Positions 35,086 to 44,755 of a stretch of 47,846 bases of DNA are shown here, in pieces. Within the stretch, counting starts at the first letter, position 1; each line of letters starts with the position of its first letter. The stretch comes from Clostridium guangxiense (GTDB lineage Bacteria > Bacillota > Clostridia > Clostridiales > Clostridiaceae), in NCBI RefSeq assembly GCF_021043395.1, contig NZ_JAJNKE010000034.1, positions 1 to 47,846 on the forward strand, in the 5' to 3' direction. Position numbers and translations under genes: made by a program. The notes under the pieces are model-generated. The model was given only the letters and a program-made list of their open reading frames with translations, was not told the origin of the DNA and searched no databases.

Positions 35086-35706
35086 TTGGAAAAATTTTTA
35101 AGTTTATCGGTAGAAAAACAAAACACAATTATTGATGCAGCACTTAAGTGCTTTGGTACTAATGGCTATAAAAAAACATCTGTTAGTGATATTGCTTCTG
35201 CTGCTGGAATTTCCAAAGCAATGGTGTTTCATTATTTTGGTACAAAAAAAGCTTTATATCTTTATTTAATTGATTTGTGCAGCGACCTTATTATGAATGA
35301 AATTTATGAAAAATTTGATAAGACTATTACTGACTTTTTTGATAGGATAATAATTTCAGGTAATATTAAGGTTTCAGTTATGAAGAAACACCCTGCTATA
35401 TTTTTATTTTTAACCAATGCATATTTCGAAGCTGCTGAAGAAGTTAAAGAAGATATACAAAGTATTTTTGCAAAAGGAGAGGGTTTTAGAAATAAAATTG
35501 CTTTTGATGGAACTGATACTTCAAAATTTAAAGCTGGCATTGATTCAAAACTTGTTATGAAAATGCTTGTATGGTTAGCTGAAGGATACGCTAGTGACTT
35601 ATCAAATAAAATCAATACAGAAGCTGACTTTGATGAGCTTTTTAAGGAATACTACGAATGCGTGAATTTAATTAAAAATAATTTTTATAAAGAAAAATAT
35701 ATATAG
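35086..35706 (+). CDS. TetR family regulator of the adjacent ABC exporter
   Basis: A 206-residue regulator. TTG 35086 is five bases after GAGGTGA; a GTG at 35077 lies inside that site. The helix-turn-helix is typical: IIDAALKCFGTNGYKKTSVSDIA, then GISKAMVFHYFGTKKALY. The ligand-binding helical domain is variable. Its stop is 12 bases before the ABC ATPase start, so it is the first gene of the operon. The two GACCGAATCGGTC-type palindromes in its promoter are probable autoregulatory operators. Confidence 0.9.
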   Translation: MEKFLSLSVEKQNTIIDAALKCFGTNGYKKTSVSDIASAAGISKAMVFHYFGTKKALYLYLIDLCSDLIMNEIYEKFDKTITDFFDRIIISGNIKVSVMKKHPAIFLFLTNAYFEAAEEVKEDIQSIFAKGEGFRNKIAFDGTDTSKFKAGIDSKLVMKMLVWLAEGYASDLSNKINTEADFDELFKEYYECVNLIKNNFYKEKYI

Positions 35707-35718
35707 GAGGTTACATCC

Positions 35719-36600
35719 ATGAGTGTTATTGAAATTAAGGATCTTACAAAAAATTATGGCAAGGCAAGGGGTATAAGTAATGTAAACTTAAGTGTAGAGC
35801 AGGGTGAGGTTTTTGGATTTATAGGTCCTAATGGTGCAGGAAAATCGACAACTATTCGAACACTTTTGGGGTTAATTCATCCAACAAGTGGAAGTGCAAC
35901 TATCTTCGGTAAAAGCTGTATTGAACACCCTGAAGTTAGAAACGAACTTGGTTATTTACCATCGGAAGTATTTTATTATGACAACATGAAAGTTATAGAC
36001 CTACTTAAATACTCGGCTAGCTTTTATAAAAAGGATTGTACTAAGAGGATAAACGATCTTGCAGAAGTAATGAATTTGGACCTAAAAAAGAAAATCAATG
36101 ATCTTTCTTTCGGTAATAAGAAAAAAGTAGGAATTGTTCAGGGATTACTTCATGAACCAAAGTTAATTATTTTAGATGAGCCTACAAGTGGTCTTGATCC
36201 GTTAATGCAGCAAAGATTTTTTGAACTTCTTGGGCAAGAAAATAAAAAAGGTGCTACTATATTCTTTTCTTCACACATTCTTAGTGAAGTACAAAAGATG
36301 TGCAGTCGTGTTGCATTTATAAAAGAAGGAAAGATTATAAAACTTGAAAAGATGAGCACGCTTCAGGAAAATAGTTACAAAAAAATCAGTATTGAAGCTA
36401 AATCTCCAATTAGTAAAGATACTTTTAATATTAGCGGTATAAGTGATTTTAAGTTAAAAGGTAATACTGTAAATTTCATGTTTAAGGGTGACATAAACTC
36501 CATTACGAAAAAAATAGCCGAGCTAGAGCTTCGCAATATATCTATTGATGAACCTGATCTTGAAGAAATCTTTATGCATTATTATGTAAAGGAGGATTGA
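35719..36600 (+). CDS. ABC-2 type exporter ATP-binding protein
   Basis: A 293-residue ATPase starting at ATG 35719 behind ATAGGAGG. Walker A is GPNGAGKSTTIRTL, the Q-loop region is LGYLPSE, the signature is LSFGNKKKVGIVQGLLHEPK (SFGNK variant), Walker B is LIILDEPTSGLD, and the switch His is in FFSSHIL. A C-terminal extension of about 80 residues is usual for the DrrA/CcmA-like group. It energises the two membrane proteins encoded next. Export of an antimicrobial, lipid or peptide is likely, the substrate unknown. Confidence 0.92.
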   Translation: MSVIEIKDLTKNYGKARGISNVNLSVEQGEVFGFIGPNGAGKSTTIRTLLGLIHPTSGSATIFGKSCIEHPEVRNELGYLPSEVFYYDNMKVIDLLKYSASFYKKDCTKRINDLAEVMNLDLKKKINDLSFGNKKKVGIVQGLLHEPKLIILDEPTSGLDPLMQQRFFELLGQENKKGATIFFSSHILSEVQKMCSRVAFIKEGKIIKLEKMSTLQENSYKKISIEAKSPISKDTFNISGISDFKLKGNTVNFMFKGDINSITKKIAELELRNISIDEPDLEEIFMHYYVKED

Positions 36601-36605
36601 GTACT

Positions 36606-37409
36606 ATGAATATATATCTTCATGAACTTAAGTCATTACGGAAATCAGTCATTATTTGGGTATGTGCGTTAATAGCGTTAGCTGGGCTGTTTCTTTCGAT
36701 TTATCCTAGCATGGCAAGTGATGCAGCGGAATTTAAAAAGCTTCTTAGTAATTACCCAGCTTCAATAAGGGCGATGCTTGGTATTAATATTGACTATGTT
36801 ACATCAATCTTAGGATTTTATTCAATGGTTTTTTCTTTTATTATACTTTGTGGAGCTATTCAAGCTATGAATATGGGGATCTCAATACTTTCAAAGGAAT
36901 CAAGAGAACGTACAGCAGATTTTCTTCTTGTTAAACCCATTTCACGTTCAACTATAGTAACTTCAAAGCTCCTTGCAGCCTTCACTATGCTTATAGTTAC
37001 AAATGTATTATTTTGTGCTGCATCTACTATTATAGCTAATGCGGCTAAGACAGCAGATTACAGTATGAAGTTATTCTTAATGATAAATCTTACTTTGTTT
37101 TTTATACAGCTTATTTTTCTTGCAATTGGTGTTGCTATTTCAGTATTTTTCAATAAGCTTAAGTCGGTTCTTCCAATATCACTTGGGGTGGTTTTTGGAT
37201 TATACATGGTTGGAGCTTTGATTTCTACCGACAAAAACAATGAGGCAGCTCGTTTTATCTCACCTTTTAAATATTTTGATATAACGTATATCATTAAAAA
37301 TGCAGGCTACGAAACTAAATATCTTATTACTAGTGCAATTATTGTGATTGCCGCTGTAGCTTTAAGTTATATCATTTATACAAAAAAGGATATACACGCG
37401 GTGAGCTGA
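36606..37409 (+). CDS. ABC-2 type exporter permease, first subunit
   Basis: A 267-residue membrane protein with six helices. ATG 36606 is ten bases after GGAGG; the TTG overlapping the ATPase stop is too close to the site. The pattern MNIYLHELKSLRKSVIIWVCAL opens it, and SKESRERTADFLLVKPISRSTIVTSKLLAAF marks the conserved cytoplasmic loop of ABC2_membrane_3-like permeases. It is clearly paralogous to the next gene product, with which it probably forms the heterodimeric channel. Confidence 0.9.
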   Translation: MNIYLHELKSLRKSVIIWVCALIALAGLFLSIYPSMASDAAEFKKLLSNYPASIRAMLGINIDYVTSILGFYSMVFSFIILCGAIQAMNMGISILSKESRERTADFLLVKPISRSTIVTSKLLAAFTMLIVTNVLFCAASTIIANAAKTADYSMKLFLMINLTLFFIQLIFLAIGVAISVFFNKLKSVLPISLGVVFGLYMVGALISTDKNNEAARFISPFKYFDITYIIKNAGYETKYLITSAIIVIAAVALSYIIYTKKDIHAVS

Positions 37410-37445
37410 TAAGTTCTAAGTTTTAAATTATATGGAGGTCTCATT

Positions 37446-38237
37446 ATGAATATTTTTTTAAGAGAATTAAAGGCTAATCGAAAAGCATTAATAATATGGA
37501 GTGTATGCATGTTTTTGCTAATTGTAAGTGGCATGAGCAAGTATACAGTTTATTCTTCAGGAAATGGCAATGAAGTTTTTAATAAGATGCCATATTCACT
37601 AAAAGCACTGCTTGGAATTGGTTCTTTTGATGTGGCAAAAATGAGTGGCTTTTTTGCATTTTTATTTCCTTATATCGAAATTACAGCTGCTATTCATGCT
37701 GTACTTCTTGGAAGTGGTATTATCGCAAAGGAAGAGAGAGATAAAACCACTGAATTCCTTATGGTAAAGCCAATATCACTAAGAACTATATTAACTTCAA
37801 AACTACTTGCTGCTTTTTTTAATATAGTAATTTTAAATATAGTAACTTTATTTTCTTCTATAGTTATGGTTAATGCCTATAATAAGGGAAAAGACGTTTC
37901 GGGTGAAATAGCAATGTTTATTTTGAGCATGTTTATTGTTCAATTAATATTCTTATCACTTGGGGCATTGCTCTCTGCTTTTATGAAAAATCCAAAAGCT
38001 TCAGGCTCCATTGCTGCAGGAATATTGTTTGGTTCATTTATAATATCAAAGATAACTGATTTTACCGATAAAATCAATGTAATTAATATACTTTCTCCTT
38101 TTAAGTATTTTAGCTATCAGGATATTGTAAATGGAAATGGAATAAGTGTTGGTATTAGTATTATTTCGCTTGTACTAATTACTATTTTTTCTAGTTTAAC
38201 CTACTTTTTCTACATGAGGCGAGACCTTAGGGTATAA
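37446..38237 (+). CDS. ABC-2 type exporter permease, second subunit
   Basis: A 263-residue six-helix membrane protein starting at ATG 37446 behind ATGGAGGT. It shares length, helix order and motifs with the preceding permease (KEERDKTTEFLMVKPISLRTILTSKLLAAFF; a closing SPFKYFSYQDI region), so the two arose by duplication. It is the last gene of the TetR-ATPase-permease-permease operon, which ends at a strong hairpin 24 bases later. Confidence 0.9.
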   Translation: MNIFLRELKANRKALIIWSVCMFLLIVSGMSKYTVYSSGNGNEVFNKMPYSLKALLGIGSFDVAKMSGFFAFLFPYIEITAAIHAVLLGSGIIAKEERDKTTEFLMVKPISLRTILTSKLLAAFFNIVILNIVTLFSSIVMVNAYNKGKDVSGEIAMFILSMFIVQLIFLSLGALLSAFMKNPKASGSIAAGILFGSFIISKITDFTDKINVINILSPFKYFSYQDIVNGNGISVGISIISLVLITIFSSLTYFFYMRRDLRV

Positions 38238-38260
38238 GTAGGATAGCTGAAGGATTAAAA

Positions 38261-38303
38261 AAAGTGAGAAACAGATTTTATTATGCGCTGTTTCTCACTT
38301 TTT
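38261..38303. terminator. Bidirectional terminator between the ABC operon and the PBP gene
   Basis: AAAGTGAGAAACAG pairs with CTGTTTCTCACTTT with a 13-base loop. A-runs on one side and T-runs on the other allow use from both strands, and it ends two bases before the minus-strand PBP stop. Confidence 0.9.
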
Positions 38304-38305
38304 AT

Positions 38306-40150
38306 TTAGTTGTTTGGTGTTTGAGTAGTCTGAGTACTTGGTGTAGGTAACTGAAACTCTCCTTTAGATGCAAGGTAGTTAAAAATTTGTTGATATAAAA
38401 TTTTAGCTACGGGAGCAGCAACAGTTGAAGCATAGTAGCTGTCATTTTCAGCATTAGGTTGATTGACTGAAACTAGTAAAGTTATTTTTGGATTATTTAC
38501 TGGAGCCATTCCTGCAAAGGAAGCCATGTATTTACTGTGGTTATATCCTCCTGTTTTAGGATCTGCTATTTGAGCAGTTCCTGTTTTTCCTGCAATGTTA
38601 TAATTAGCGATATCAGCGTTGTGACCAACACCATGTTCATCTGATACGACTGCTCTTAGACCGACTTTTAAACTGTTCACTAAGGCTGAATCAAGTATCT
38701 TTTTTTTGCCAAAGTTATTGTATTCTTTGTCAGTAACAACTTTGCCATCCTTAGTGTAAGTAATTTTATTCATGATATGAGGACGTATCCAGGTTCCACC
38801 ATTAGCGACGGCATTAAAAGCTGCCATATATTGAACAGAAGTTAATGAAATACCTTGTCCAAAAGCCTCCGTTGCCAGATCAACGTTAGTTACCTTACTA
38901 ACATCTCTAACCATACCAGTGGCTTCCCCAGGTAAGTCTATACCAGTTTTTTGACCGAAGCCAAATAGTTTTATATAATTATATAAATTTTGTTTTCCAA
39001 TTTTAGCACCTAGTTCCATGAATCCAACATTACAAGAATTTTTAAGAATGTCAATAAAGTTTTCACCACCATGGCCCGATGCCTGCCAACAATTGATTAC
39101 AGTTCCATCTATATTTTTGCTTCCATTACATTCAAAATCATATGCATTTATATCTTTAACAGTTCCAGTAGCAAGACCTGTATAGGCAGTTATTACTTTA
39201 AATATTGATCCTGGTTCAAAGTTAGCTTGTACTGCATTGTTTTGCCAAAGCTGATCTACTGTTTGAGATACTCCACTTGGTGGCTTTGCATTAGGAGTAT
39301 TTGGATTATAATCGGGTTTATTTACCATAGCTAAAATTTCTCCAGTATTAGGATCCATAACAGTAATTGTTACGGATTTTGCTTTGTTTTGAGAAAGAGC
39401 CTGTTCAGCCGCCGTTTCAGCATATAGTTGGATGTTTTTATCAATGGTAAGAACTATATTTTTACCATTGATTGGAGCAACATAAAGAGACTCATCATAT
39501 GGAAGTTGACTTTTATTTTTATCTGTTTCAAGTTTTTTTCGTCCAGGAACACCCGAAAGTTCTTTGTTATAACTAAGTTCTACTCCGGTTACCCCGTTGC
39601 CTTCAAGGTTAGTGTATCCAAGTACACTTGAGAGAAAATTATCATTTGGATATTCTCTTTTTGTATCAGAAGAAATTATAAGTCCATTTAGTTCTAAGGC
39701 TTTAATTTTATCTGATTGAGGTTTATCTATTTGTCTTGCAAGTATGGCATACTTAATTTTTGAACCATCTGACCGTTCGGGATATAATATGTTTTTTACT
39801 TTAGCTGAGGATATATTTAAAATTGAGGATAATTTGCTTATCAGAGTATCTCTAGACATCTTTTTTTCTTTTAATGAATTGGTAAGAGCGTTCATGTCAA
39901 CATCAACTCTAAAAGCACTTAAACTGGTTGCAAGTATTTCGCCGTTTCTATCAAGTATGTCTCCACGCTTTGGTGAAATTGTTATGTCAGTAGTTCGCTG
40001 AGCTAATGCTTTTTGTTCATATTGTTGTGATTTTGCGATCATTATGTAACCTAATTTTCCTACCATAATAAATAGCACTATAATTAAAATGAAAAATACA
40101 GCGAAAAGTCTTCTGCCTAATTTAATCCGTTTATTTTTATCTTTCAACAA
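38306..40150 (-). CDS. Class B penicillin-binding protein (FtsI/SpoVD-like transpeptidase)
   Basis: A 614-residue membrane-anchored DD-transpeptidase. The start is TTG 40150 after GGGGCGGG; another TTG follows at once. One membrane helix (about residues 14-37) leads to the PBP dimer domain (RGDILDRNGEILATS, about 62-76). The transpeptidase domain has Ser315 in EPGSIFKVITAY, the SxN motif in KNSCNVGF and KTG in IAGKTGTAQ. The C terminus is a short Thr/Gln-rich tail without PASTA domains, unlike full SpoVD. It crosslinks peptidoglycan for septum, spore or wall growth. Being away from the mraW/ftsL cluster suggests a specialised rather than the main FtsI role (inference). Confidence 0.88.
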   Translation of the reverse strand: MLKDKNKRIKLGRRLFAVFFILIIVLFIMVGKLGYIMIAKSQQYEQKALAQRTTDITISPKRGDILDRNGEILATSLSAFRVDVDMNALTNSLKEKKMSRDTLISKLSSILNISSAKVKNILYPERSDGSKIKYAILARQIDKPQSDKIKALELNGLIISSDTKREYPNDNFLSSVLGYTNLEGNGVTGVELSYNKELSGVPGRKKLETDKNKSQLPYDESLYVAPINGKNIVLTIDKNIQLYAETAAEQALSQNKAKSVTITVMDPNTGEILAMVNKPDYNPNTPNAKPPSGVSQTVDQLWQNNAVQANFEPGSIFKVITAYTGLATGTVKDINAYDFECNGSKNIDGTVINCWQASGHGGENFIDILKNSCNVGFMELGAKIGKQNLYNYIKLFGFGQKTGIDLPGEATGMVRDVSKVTNVDLATEAFGQGISLTSVQYMAAFNAVANGGTWIRPHIMNKITYTKDGKVVTDKEYNNFGKKKILDSALVNSLKVGLRAVVSDEHGVGHNADIANYNIAGKTGTAQIADPKTGGYNHSKYMASFAGMAPVNNPKITLLVSVNQPNAENDSYYASTVAAPVAKILYQQIFNYLASKGEFQLPTPSTQTTQTPNN

Positions 40151-40230
40151 AACCCGCCCCTTTAGATTTGCAGTATAAAATATTTATATTTAATGATAGC
40201 ATAATTGATTTTATATTTAAAGACAAGTGT

Positions 40231-41556
40231 TTATTTATCGTTTTTTTTCTTTAACTCATTTAGCTCTTCCATGAGCTGTACTGCTTTTTTCTCTAACCCT
40301 TCATTTGTTGGAAAATAGTATTTATGGTCTTTTAAGTTGTCTGGCATACACTGCATGTTTGTCGTTTTATCTTTAAAATCATGGGCATACTTATAGCCTT
40401 TTGAATAGCCTAGGTCTGACATTAGCTTTGTTGGAGCATTTCTAAGATGAAGTGGGACACCTTCAGAAATTGTATTTTTAGCATCTTCTTTTGCTTTTTC
40501 ATATGCCACATATAGAGCATTTGATTTTGGTGCTAAAGATAAATATACTACAGCCTCGGTTAAATTCACACTACATTCTGGCATTCCAATATAATGAGCT
40601 GCGTTATAGGCAGCAACACATACCTGAAGTGCTGAAGGGTCTGCAATGCCAACATCCTCAGAGGAAAAACGAATGAGTCTTCTTGCTATGTAGAGAGGAT
40701 CCTCTCCCCCTTCAAGCATCCTTGAGAGCCAATAAATTGCGGCATCACAATCGCTATTTCTCATGGATTTGTGAAGTGCAGATATTAAGTTATAATGTTC
40801 CTCACCATTTTTATCATAGAGAAGCGCTTTGCTTTGCATACAGTCTTCAAGAGTTTCTTTCGTTATAGTTAGAGTACTAGATATTTCCTTTGTACTTAAA
40901 ACTGCCATTTCCAGAACATTAAGAGAAGTCCTAGCATCACCATTTGAGTAAATAGCAATCACGTTCAAGAGCTCATTTGATATTTTTATATTTTTATATC
41001 CGAAGCCTCTTTTGTCCTTTAAAGTATTTTTTAAAAGATCTACAATATCATTTTCTGTAAGAGGCTTTAAGACAAACACTCTGCACCTAGAAAGTAGGGC
41101 AGAATTAATTTCAAAGGATGGATTTTCGGTAGTCGCACCTACAAGGATTATGCTGCCTTTTTCAACGTAGGGAAGAAAGGCATCCTGTTGAGCTTTGTTA
41201 AACCTATGAATTTCATCCACGAAAAGAAGGGTTTCAGTTCCCATGAGTCTATTTTTTTCAGCTTCTGACATAACCTCTTTGATTTCCTTTATGCCAGAGG
41301 AGGTTGCACTAAATTCAATAAAATTACACTTTGTCATTGAGGCAATTATCATGGCAAGGGTGGTTTTCCCAACGCCAGGAGGACCCCAAAATATCATAGA
41401 GGTTAGCTTACCAGATTCTAGCATATTTCTAAGAGCTTTTCCCTTTCCAAGTAGATGCTGCTGTCCAATATATTCATCAAGGTTTCTAGGCCTTACACGA
41501 TTTGCAAGAGGATTATTAACTCTTTTTTCAAATAAGGAACTCTGTATATAATTCAT
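40231..41556 (-). CDS. rarA: Replication-associated recombination protein A (RarA/MgsA AAA+ ATPase)
   Basis: A 441-residue AAA+ ATPase starting at ATG 41556 behind AAAGGAG. The N terminus shows the clamp-loader-like start (ANRVRPRNLDEYIGQQHLLG), Walker A GPPGVGKTTLA, Walker B LLFVDEIHRFNKAQQD, sensor 1 GATTENPSFE and an Arg finger region LLSRCRVF. The C-terminal half is the MgsA tetramerisation region (GEDPLYIARRLIRFSSEDVG, then DLGYSKGYKYAHDF). RarA acts at stalled forks. It is on the minus strand before the PBP gene with an 80-base gap and no visible terminator. Confidence 0.95.
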   Translation of the reverse strand: MNYIQSSLFEKRVNNPLANRVRPRNLDEYIGQQHLLGKGKALRNMLESGKLTSMIFWGPPGVGKTTLAMIIASMTKCNFIEFSATSSGIKEIKEVMSEAEKNRLMGTETLLFVDEIHRFNKAQQDAFLPYVEKGSIILVGATTENPSFEINSALLSRCRVFVLKPLTENDIVDLLKNTLKDKRGFGYKNIKISNELLNVIAIYSNGDARTSLNVLEMAVLSTKEISSTLTITKETLEDCMQSKALLYDKNGEEHYNLISALHKSMRNSDCDAAIYWLSRMLEGGEDPLYIARRLIRFSSEDVGIADPSALQVCVAAYNAAHYIGMPECSVNLTEAVVYLSLAPKSNALYVAYEKAKEDAKNTISEGVPLHLRNAPTKLMSDLGYSKGYKYAHDFKDKTTNMQCMPDNLKDHKYYFPTNEGLEKKAVQLMEELNELKKKNDK

Positions 41557-41806
41557 TTTTAATGCTCCTTTATATAAAAATTTCTCGAACGTATGTTTAA
41601 GAAAAGTATACTATTGTAAGGTAATTAATTCAACTTGAATTTTGTTATATTAAAATTAATGAAAAGTTAATAAATTAGTAACGCGAAAATGGCTATTTTG
41701 CTTGGCTTTTACAGCGCTTTGAAGTAGACAACATAATCAAATAAATTTATAATTAAAGGCAGAATATAAATTTGCAAAAGCAGAAAGAGGAAGTGGTAGT
41801 TTACTT

Positions 41807-44458
41807 ATGAAGATATATCAATTGTATTATACATTCTGCAAAAAAGGATTGTCTTCAGGAAAGGTTTTTCAAACTTATTCTATGTCTTCTGGTATAAGTG
41901 AAAAAGAAAAGGGTGAAATAGAAAGACACTGTTTTTATATACGACCGGAAGGTCTTTCTAGTGCTCCAGTGTCATTTTCCTTCTTTAAATTGAAAAACGG
42001 AAAACCATGTATTTGTAGAACGAAATATAGGGGAATTGACAATTCGGCTAAGGTTGGAAATTACTTTTGCCATGTACTTATATGGGAAAATAAAGAGCTG
42101 CCTTTCTATCCAATTCAGCTTTATACATCTAAAATATTTAAAGATGAGCTAACTGAAGAGGAGGAAAATGCACAAGAAATAAAACCACTTCCGATATTAA
42201 ATAATATACCAAAAGAAGAATTTATACAAACCTCCAGTATTGAACGATTCCTCAAAGCAAATTTAAATAAAAAAAGAGAAGAAGGCTTAAATAAATTAAT
42301 AGATGGAATTATAGATGCTAAAATAAATGGCAAGAAAGTTATTTTGGCGGATGAGGCAGCAAGCCTGCATATGTGGATTGCAGCGGCAACTATGATATTT
42401 CCGATTTCTATTGCAAACAATATAACCTTTAATACCTATAATTTTGATGCTGAAAGTGATAGTGAATTTTTATGTGGTGCTGCAGCTGAAGGAACAAAGT
42501 TTAAAATAAGCGGTACGGAAAAAAATTATAACTTTAATATGTTCGATTTATTTACAAGTATGAGTACCGAAGTTAATCTAAAAAGCAAATTTGGAAAAAA
42601 GGCAGCGCTTGAATATACCGTTATAAAAGATTACAGAAGGTCCATTATAGAATTTATGGAATTATTTAATTATACAAAAGTCGATGAAAGAATTGATGAT
42701 TATGTTAATTTGCTAAGCATAATTAATGAAGGACTTGAAAAATTAAGTAATGAAGAGGTTATAAAGGCTGTAAGTTTTGCAAATGAATATGCTCTAGAGC
42801 CTGTTCTTGAAGGGGTAATGGAAAGATTAAATGAAGAAACCTTAGGAACTGTAATTTTGAGTTTAGATTTAAATATGCTTCAAGTAATGTTTGAGTTTTT
42901 ATTTAATATAGCTGAGGTTACCAAAAAAAAGGATTATATAGATAAGGCATATGAATTTTTCTTTAATGCTATTCAGTTTATGGTAGTTAATGCTGAAGAG
43001 ATAGATATAGAGGATATAATAAAGCTCTATGGCAATATAAGAAGTTATAATAAAAATAATATACAGGATTTTATAAGCAAATCTATTGAAGATAAAAGGC
43101 TTGAGGATGCTAAGGCATACTTAAATGGCAAGAATGTTCGGTATGCTTTGTTTTATATGTGCAGTGTATTCGGAAATTTTATTTTCTTAGATAGAGAGCA
43201 AAACTCAAAAATACCTTGGGAAATCATAATGCGAATTGGTGCGTTTGAAGATATAACAAAAATCTCACTAAAAGTATTGGTACAATCAAAAAATGCATTA
43301 ATCTTCTTATATAAAATAGTATCTCAAGATGATGATTATTTTGCAAATTTAGTAAGTTTAAGTGCTAATATCTGCACTTCAAAAAGCAGTTATGATATTG
43401 TTATAGCAGCTTATAATGAAATTTTAGAGGGAGTTTCTATATATAAAGCATCTCATTTAGTTAAAAAGATACTTGATAAAGAGAATGGTGGAGAAATTCT
43501 TATATTTGCTTATAAATTTAAGATGAAAAAAATCAGCAAAAGAAAAACCTACTTTAGAGGATATTGTCTAAGTGTGTTTGACGAAAATCCTAAATACAGA
43601 AGAAAGTATTTTTCTTTAGCGCTTGAGGAGCTTATGTTAGGTTTTAAAGCTGAAGATTTTAACATGGAATTTTATAATGAATTTACTGAATACATTGAAA
43701 AAAGGAAATTAGAAAAATATATAGGAAAATTTATTGCAACTAGGCTTGTAAATAGGTTCCAGGACTTAGTCTTGATAGAAATACCAGATGAAGAGCAAAA
43801 ATCAGTTATAGAGGAAATGAACTTCTTAAACAATTATTATAGTATAAACGTAAGTCCTAATATTTCTGAAATGATACACTATGCACAGCTTCTTTTTACT
43901 GGCAGTATTTCAGTAGAAAAGTTTTTATGCGATGAGAAAAAATTTGAATTCCATGGTATTGGTGAGGAGAAGTATGTAAAAGTATTGAAGCTTATGTTTG
44001 AAATTATATGTCCTAAACTCAATAGTACCTCGGCTCATATAAAAATGAAGAATATACTTATGTATGATAAGTTTTTTATTATTTATTTTAATACGTATAT
44101 AAATACTATGGGTGACATTTTTACTACAAGTGATAGAAGTTCTGGAAATAAAAAGTCCTATAAATTGTATTGTGACTTTATTTATTTCATAATGAAATGC
44201 AAGACTTTGTTTACTGAAACTCAATTTAAAGATATAGAAAAGTTTATATTTGAAACTTTAGAGAAAGTAGATCTAGATTACCTTAAAAATTATGATAAAT
44301 ATATGAAAAATATAATTATAAATAGTAGTAAAAGTGAAGAAGCCAGAAGAATGAAAAGAGAGTGGCAAAAAATCTACAAAAATTTAAATGATAGTATTAA
44401 GAGAAAATATATACTCAATAAACTGCAAAAGATATATAAACGTAAAATTGGTGAGTGA
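41807..44458 (+). CDS. GAP1-like (GTPase-associated protein 1) large protein
   Basis: An 883-residue, mostly helical protein with no signal or clear membrane helix. The N-terminal 120 residues fit the GAP1-N pattern from memory: a QLYYTFCKKGL start, a YSMSSGIS turn, FYIRPEG, and a strand series ending with RGIDNSAKVGNYFCHVLIW. The next part (about 185-225, ILADEAASLHMWIAAATMIF then NNITFNTYNFDAE) fits GAP1-M. The rest is a long alpha-helical region of repeat-like helices. GAP1 proteins were described computationally with GTPases and effector-associated domains in predicted conflict systems. No GTPase or effector is adjacent here, so this is an orphan member. The ribosome site is weak (AGAGG 16 bases upstream). 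Confidence 0.65.
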   Translation: MKIYQLYYTFCKKGLSSGKVFQTYSMSSGISEKEKGEIERHCFYIRPEGLSSAPVSFSFFKLKNGKPCICRTKYRGIDNSAKVGNYFCHVLIWENKELPFYPIQLYTSKIFKDELTEEEENAQEIKPLPILNNIPKEEFIQTSSIERFLKANLNKKREEGLNKLIDGIIDAKINGKKVILADEAASLHMWIAAATMIFPISIANNITFNTYNFDAESDSEFLCGAAAEGTKFKISGTEKNYNFNMFDLFTSMSTEVNLKSKFGKKAALEYTVIKDYRRSIIEFMELFNYTKVDERIDDYVNLLSIINEGLEKLSNEEVIKAVSFANEYALEPVLEGVMERLNEETLGTVILSLDLNMLQVMFEFLFNIAEVTKKKDYIDKAYEFFFNAIQFMVVNAEEIDIEDIIKLYGNIRSYNKNNIQDFISKSIEDKRLEDAKAYLNGKNVRYALFYMCSVFGNFIFLDREQNSKIPWEIIMRIGAFEDITKISLKVLVQSKNALIFLYKIVSQDDDYFANLVSLSANICTSKSSYDIVIAAYNEILEGVSIYKASHLVKKILDKENGGEILIFAYKFKMKKISKRKTYFRGYCLSVFDENPKYRRKYFSLALEELMLGFKAEDFNMEFYNEFTEYIEKRKLEKYIGKFIATRLVNRFQDLVLIEIPDEEQKSVIEEMNFLNNYYSINVSPNISEMIHYAQLLFTGSISVEKFLCDEKKFEFHGIGEEKYVKVLKLMFEIICPKLNSTSAHIKMKNILMYDKFFIIYFNTYINTMGDIFTTSDRSSGNKKSYKLYCDFIYFIMKCKTLFTETQFKDIEKFIFETLEKVDLDYLKNYDKYMKNIIINSSKSEEARRMKREWQKIYKNLNDSIKRKYILNKLQKIYKRKIGE

Positions 44459-44560
44459 TTGCTGGAATTGTTGGAGAGGAAATGCAAAGTGCAGGAATTA
44501 AATAAGTGTAGGAATCAGTACTCATTTAAAGCAAAGCCTAAAAATTAAAAGTAATTTTAG

Positions 44561-44594
44561 AAAAATGCGTGATAATTTATATTACGCATTTTTT
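44561..44594 (+). terminator. Terminator after the GAP1-like gene
   Basis: AAAAATGCGT pairs with ACGCATTTTT, loop 12 bases, T-run following. The remaining sequence to 44755 is AT-rich leader for the next gene. Confidence 0.85.
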
Positions 44595-44755
44595 ATATGG
44601 CATTTTTTTTGATTTTATCTTATAATAGTAATAATATAAACATTATGGTAAAAAATAAGACAAATATATTTATTATTATTAAAAAAATATGCGACATTAT
44701 TAATAAAATAGAATTCATATAAAACGAATTACTAAAGTTATAGGGGGGAACATAG

